From Leucobacter musarum subsp. musarum (lineage in GTDB: Bacteria > Actinomycetota > Actinomycetes > Actinomycetales > Microbacteriaceae), in NCBI RefSeq assembly GCF_001273845.1, contig NZ_JHBW01000064.1:1-64000 (forward strand): a stretch of DNA of 64,000 bases, in the 5' to 3' direction. The notes under the pieces are model-generated. The model searched no databases and was not told the origin of the DNA. It was given only the letters and a program-made list of their open reading frames with translations. Every line of letters starts with the position of its first letter. Within the stretch, counting starts at the first letter, position 1. Of the stretch, positions 60,954 to 64,000 are shown piece by piece. The translations under genes were made by a program, and so were the position numbers.

Positions 60954-62002
60954 CGCGCCCCTCCGGTCGCCGCTCCGCACCGCGCGGCCGGCTCGTGTCC
61001 CCGCTCCTCGCGGGGATGGCGTTGGTCGCGCTCGCCGCAGCCGTGCCTGTCGCCGTGATCGCTCCCGGGCCCGCGGTTTCCGCTGAGGCCGACCCGCTCG
61101 CCACCCAGGAGGCCCAGCCCGTGAGCATCACTGATCTGACCGTTGCCGGCCCGGCGCGCGGCGCGATTCTTGACTCGCCGAACCGGTTGGGGCTGCCCGC
61201 CGTTCCCGTACGCGCCTACGAGCCGGAGGGCGCCGTATGGGCGACCCTCGTGTGGGCCCACGGTGGATCGTTCGTGCACGGCACCCTCGACGGCCCGGAA
61301 TCCGATTGGGTATCGCGCCGCTTCGCCGAAGCTGGGGTGCGCGTCTACGCGGTGGGCTACGGGGTCGCCTCCGACTCGGTGAAAGCTCCGGCGCCGGCGA
61401 ACGACGTGGCCGCGGTGCTGGCCTGGGTGGCGGATCGCACCGACGGGCCCATCGCGGTCGGTGGGGCGAGCGCCGGCGGGCAGCTCGCGGTGCAGGCTGC
61501 GCTGCAGCAGGCGGATCGCGCGGACGCCGACCCGCTCGGCGTGGTGCGCCGGGCCGACGCCGTGCTGCTCGAGTACCCGACCCTGCATCGCGTGCAGCGG
61601 CACGACGCGGCGATCGCAGCGGCCACGGCCGGCCTCGTCGAGCGGCGCCAGTTCTCGGCCGAGCGGATCGCCGAGATGTACGACTTCTATCTCGGCGGTG
61701 CGGCAGAACCCGCGGACGGCTCAGCGAACGCGAACGTGGTCGGCGAGCTGCCCGCCGCGCGCCTCGCAGCGCTGCCCGCCACCGTCATCGTGAACGCCGA
61801 CCTCGACGACCTGCGCGCGTCGGGCGAGCAGTTCGCGGCGCAGCTGCGCGAGGCCGGGGTGCCGGTCGCCGAGTCGCTGCAGCCCGGCACCGATCACGGG
61901 TACCTCAGCCGGCCGCAGGAGTCGCCCCAGGCCGAAGCCGACGCACGCGAGACCATCGAGCGATTCGTCGCGGGGCTGCGAGAGATCGTCGCCGCGCGCT
62001 GA
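60950..62002 (+). CDS. Exported alpha/beta hydrolase (acetyl-esterase/HSL-like)
   Basis: A 350-residue hydrolase with a signal peptide or anchor (about 15-45, ending near AVSAEA). The oxyanion motif HGGSF is at 104-108 and the nucleophile is Ser174 in GGASAGGQ. The acid is in NADLDDLRASG and the histidine in GTDHGYLS. The HGG plus GxSAGG combination marks the hormone-sensitive-lipase (family IV) carboxylesterases. The GTG start overlaps the TetR stop (GTGA), so it is coupled to the regulator. It may release a compound for the neighbouring MFS carrier. Confidence 0.87.
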   Translation: MTRPSGRRSAPRGRLVSPLLAGMALVALAAAVPVAVIAPGPAVSAEADPLATQEAQPVSITDLTVAGPARGAILDSPNRLGLPAVPVRAYEPEGAVWATLVWAHGGSFVHGTLDGPESDWVSRRFAEAGVRVYAVGYGVASDSVKAPAPANDVAAVLAWVADRTDGPIAVGGASAGGQLAVQAALQQADRADADPLGVVRRADAVLLEYPTLHRVQRHDAAIAAATAGLVERRQFSAERIAEMYDFYLGGAAEPADGSANANVVGELPAARLAALPATVIVNADLDDLRASGEQFAAQLREAGVPVAESLQPGTDHGYLSRPQESPQAEADARETIERFVAGLREIVAAR

Positions 62003-62028
62003 CGTGCGGCGATCCGGCCCTGATTCGT

Positions 62029-62105
62029 CCTCGCGCACCGATTCGACGAAAGGCAGACAGTTTCTCGCCGAAACTGATATCAGTTCGTCGAATCGGTGCG
62101 CGAGG
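62029..62105. repeat. 22-bp perfect inverted repeat with structured loop
   Basis: Arms 62029-62050 and 62084-62105 pair perfectly over 22 bp. The 33-nt loop has its own hairpin CAGTTT-CTCGCCG-AAACTG (62058-62076). It sits between convergent genes and probably ends both. Sequence is unrelated to the three-copy palindrome family. Confidence 0.8.
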
Positions 62106-62134
62106 GCACGTGCTGTGACCCGCGCTTGAGCGCC

Positions 62135-62701
62135 TCAGATCTGGTATTCGAGCTCGTGGTACTTGCCGCGGTAGAACAGCAGCGGCGCGCGATCGGGGTC
62201 GGTCGAGATGCCCGAGACGGCGACCAGGAAGATGAGGTGGTCGCCCGCCTCGATCTCGCGCTCGATCTCGCCCGCGACCCAGCCGGTGCCGCCCGCGAGG
62301 GTCGGTGCGCCGTTGCTCTCGGAGGGGTACCAGTCGACGCCGGCCCACTTGTCGGTGCCGGATCGGGCGAACTGCCCGCTGAGGTGCTGCTGCTCCGCGC
62401 TCAAGAAGTTGACGACGACCTGCCCGTGCTCGCGCACGGCGGCGAGGCTCTTCGAGGTGCGGGCGACCGAGAACGAGATCAGCGGCGGGTCGATCGACAC
62501 GCTGTAGAAGGATTGGCATGTGAAGCCGACGGGGCCGTCGGGGCCGTGGGTGGTGATGATGGTGATGCCCGAGGCGAAGCCGCCCATGGCGTCGCGGTAC
62601 TCGCGCTGGTCGAACGCGGCGACGGGGGCCGCGGCCTCGACGGCCGGCTCGACCGCGGTGGCGGTGTCGGGGAGCTCGATGGTGGTGGTGTCGGTGCTCA
62701 T
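62135..62701 (-). CDS. Flavin reductase-like protein
   Basis: A 188-residue FMN-binding split-barrel flavin reductase. YRDAMGGFASGITIIT and GFTCQSFYSVSIDPPLISFS are the typical FMN-binding segments; HLIFLVAVSGI is near the end. The first 30 residues are Ala/Thr/Glu-rich and probably disordered. It most likely supplies reduced FMN to the monooxygenase starting at 63493. Its start overlaps the FMN reductase stop (ATGA), so both are co-expressed. Confidence 0.9.
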   Translation of the reverse strand: MSTDTTTIELPDTATAVEPAVEAAAPVAAFDQREYRDAMGGFASGITIITTHGPDGPVGFTCQSFYSVSIDPPLISFSVARTSKSLAAVREHGQVVVNFLSAEQQHLSGQFARSGTDKWAGVDWYPSESNGAPTLAGGTGWVAGEIEREIEAGDHLIFLVAVSGISTDPDRAPLLFYRGKYHELEYQI

Positions 62702-63219
62702 GCGGAGGCCTCCGTTCGGTCGAGTGCGGGCAGCAGCAGGCGCCCTTCAGATGCGGTCCACTCGTCGAGAATCTCGTCGCGGCGGTCGAAGCGCGGGGTG
62801 GCGAAGGCCAGGCCTCGGGTGGGCACGCTCGCCCCGAGCTCGACGAGCAGGGGGCGCAGGGTGAATTCGACGGCGAGGGCGTGCTCGTCTGACGCGGTGG
62901 TGAAGACGGGAATCGCGGTGACGCCGTCGAGGCCGCGTGCCGGATAGCGGTCGAGGAATGCCTTCAGCAGACCGGTGTAGCTGGCCTTGTAGGTCGGGGT
63001 CGCGATGATCGCGTAGGTGGAGGATCGCAGCTGCTCGTTCAGCGAGTCGACCGAGGGCGCGGGCCAGGCGAAGAGCTCGGCGGCGTGGTCGATGAGGTCG
63101 ACCGTCGGCAGTACCTCGGCGCCGGTCGTCGCTGCGACGCGCTGTGCGAGGTCTTCGGCGATCTGCCGCGTGCGCGATTGCGGCTTCGGGTTGCCGACGA
63201 TGACGGAGATGGTGGACAA
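62698..63219 (-). CDS. NAD(P)H-dependent FMN reductase (SsuE/MsuE-like)
   Basis: A 173-residue flavodoxin-fold reductase. ISVIVGNPKPQSRTRQIAE opens the fold, and ATPTYKASYTGLLKAFLD is the conserved flavin/active loop. I chose the TTG at 63219 because AAGGGAG lies 4 nt upstream and the fold begins at once; the longer ATG form adds 37 Cys/His/Arg-rich residues with no homology look. It forms a flavin-supply pair with the downstream gene, divergent from the luciferase-like monooxygenase. Confidence 0.87.
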   Translation of the reverse strand: MSTISVIVGNPKPQSRTRQIAEDLAQRVAATTGAEVLPTVDLIDHAAELFAWPAPSVDSLNEQLRSSTYAIIATPTYKASYTGLLKAFLDRYPARGLDGVTAIPVFTTASDEHALAVEFTLRPLLVELGASVPTRGLAFATPRFDRRDEILDEWTASEGRLLLPALDRTEASA

Positions 63220-63492
63220 GACGCTCCCTTCGGGAAAGCAGCTGGGTGCGGCGCCGCGGTCGTGCTCATGAGCGCGCTCGGCGTCGCATGGCTTCATCGG
63301 CTGCATGCGGGCGGTTGGGTCATGATCCACGGTGTGATGTCGCGGAGTCGCCTCGGGATCTCATCCCGGGGAACTGTGCTCCAGTGTATGGCTGACATTC
63401 GCTGCGGTGAAGATTCGGCTGCAACCGGGCGTAACGGTCATGGTTCGTCATCTTTGTTTCACGATCGTGATCGGTTCGCATAAGCTCCACGC

Positions 63493-64000
63493 ATGTCTTC
63501 CATAACGATACCCGCAGCGGGTGCCGCCGTTCCGACGGTCGGAATTGCCCTCGACGGCGCCGGGTGGCACCCGGCGGCCTGGCGCGAGCCCAGTGCTCGG
63601 CCCGATGCGCTCTTCACCGCCGACTACTGGCAGCAGCTCGTCGACACCGCCGAAGCCGCGGGTGCCGATTACGTCACGTTCGAAGACGCGCTGCGTCTGC
63701 AGAGCGCTCCGATGCTCGGCGGAGCGGCCGATGCGACCGCTGATGCGGGCATCGATCCGACCATCGTCGAGGGGCGCCTGGACGCGCTACTCACCGCCAG
63801 CTGGATCGCCCCGCGCACGCGCACCATCGGCCTGATTCCGACGGTCACGACCACGCACACCGAACCGTTCCACGTCGCGACCGCGCTGCAAACACTCGAT
63901 CACGTCTCTGCCGGACGCGCGGGCTGGCAGCTCCGGTTCTCGGCCGAGTCGGTATCGGCCGACGCGTTCGGGCGCCGCGCCGCACCGCAGATCGATGTCG
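63493..64000 (+). CDS. LLM-class flavin-dependent monooxygenase (partial, runs off the window)
   Basis: The first 169 codons of a luciferase-like monooxygenase of the NtaA/SnaA/DszA type. Diagnostic segments are DALFTADYWQQLVDTAE and FHVATALQTLDHVSAGRAGW, the latter being the classic stretch leading into the FMN site. These enzymes oxidise sulfur- or nitrogen-containing compounds using FMNH2 from a separate reductase, which fits the two divergent flavin reductase genes. The reading frame is open to the window edge. Substrate unknown. Confidence 0.88.
   Translation, partial: MSSITIPAAGAAVPTVGIALDGAGWHPAAWREPSARPDALFTADYWQQLVDTAEAAGADYVTFEDALRLQSAPMLGGAADATADAGIDPTIVEGRLDALLTASWIAPRTRTIGLIPTVTTTHTEPFHVATALQTLDHVSAGRAGWQLRFSAESVSADAFGRRAAPQIDV

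Noticed and set aside
1-64000. CRISPR arrays, tRNA or rRNA genes, prophage
   Set aside because: No evenly spaced direct repeats, no cloverleaf-like conserved tRNA segments, and no integrase or structural phage genes found on reading both strands.

Overview
The window reads as chromosomal DNA of a high-GC Gram-positive bacterium, most likely an actinomycete of the Microbacteriaceae type. This is inferred from the GC-rich codon use, the many GTG and 4-bp-overlap starts, and the density of IclR, GntR, PucR, TetR and Lrp regulators beside catabolic genes. I see no rRNA, tRNA, CRISPR array, transposase, integrase or phage gene. It is an accessory catabolic region made of several self-contained nutrient-use islands, each with its own regulator and transporter.

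Region 1 (1-19.4 kb) is a sugar, cyclitol or glycoside cluster. It holds a methylmalonate-semialdehyde dehydrogenase, a Gfo/Idh/MocA oxidoreductase, a TIM-barrel isomerase, an SDR, two MFS carriers and a sugar ABC transporter with a PucR regulator. It also holds two copies of an unusual pair: a divergent NagZ-like GH3 protein (both exactly 339 aa) and an APC-family permease. Two promoter regions in it are visibly homologous, and two tiny ORFs with strong ribosome binding sites look like leader peptides. This is the best candidate here for an undescribed pathway.

Region 2 (19.7-27.5 kb) is a phosphonate island: a divergent GntR/UTRA regulator, then phnD, phnC, a double-domain phnE, a FAD amine oxidoreductase, a phosphonatase-like HAD hydrolase and an alcohol dehydrogenase. 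From phnC to the alcohol dehydrogenase each gene overlaps the next by 4 bp. It probably oxidises an aminoethylphosphonate-like compound without a transaminase.

Region 3 (27.7-38.7 kb) is a 2-keto-3-deoxygluconate island: kduI, kduD, kdgK, eda, two D-2-hydroxyacid dehydrogenases, a cupin, and a PotABCD-type ABC transporter with a fused permease. An IclR regulator lies between the two divergent arms. Matching TGAAA-N5-TTTCA operators sit in front of both arms.

Region 4 (40.0-48.8 kb) carries homoserine dehydrogenase, an aldehyde dehydrogenase, an amino-acid permease, an alanine-racemase-like enzyme, a PLP gamma-lyase-like enzyme, two IclR regulators and an Lrp regulator. The set suggests homoserine or methionine-type amino-acid catabolism.

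Region 5 (48.8-64 kb) contains a TetR regulator with two alcohol dehydrogenases, an LplB-LplA fusion ligase, an Lrp-lipase pair, a three-gene membrane operon with an HEFAH metallopeptidase-like protein, an amidohydrolase-MFS pair divergent from a TetR-esterase pair, and the start of a flavin-dependent monooxygenase system cut by the window end.

Three copies of an 80-86 bp near-perfect palindrome (19.6, 27.6 and 38.8 kb), with compensatory changes between arms, form a dispersed repeat family at gene ends. A separate 22-bp perfect inverted repeat lies at 62.0 kb.
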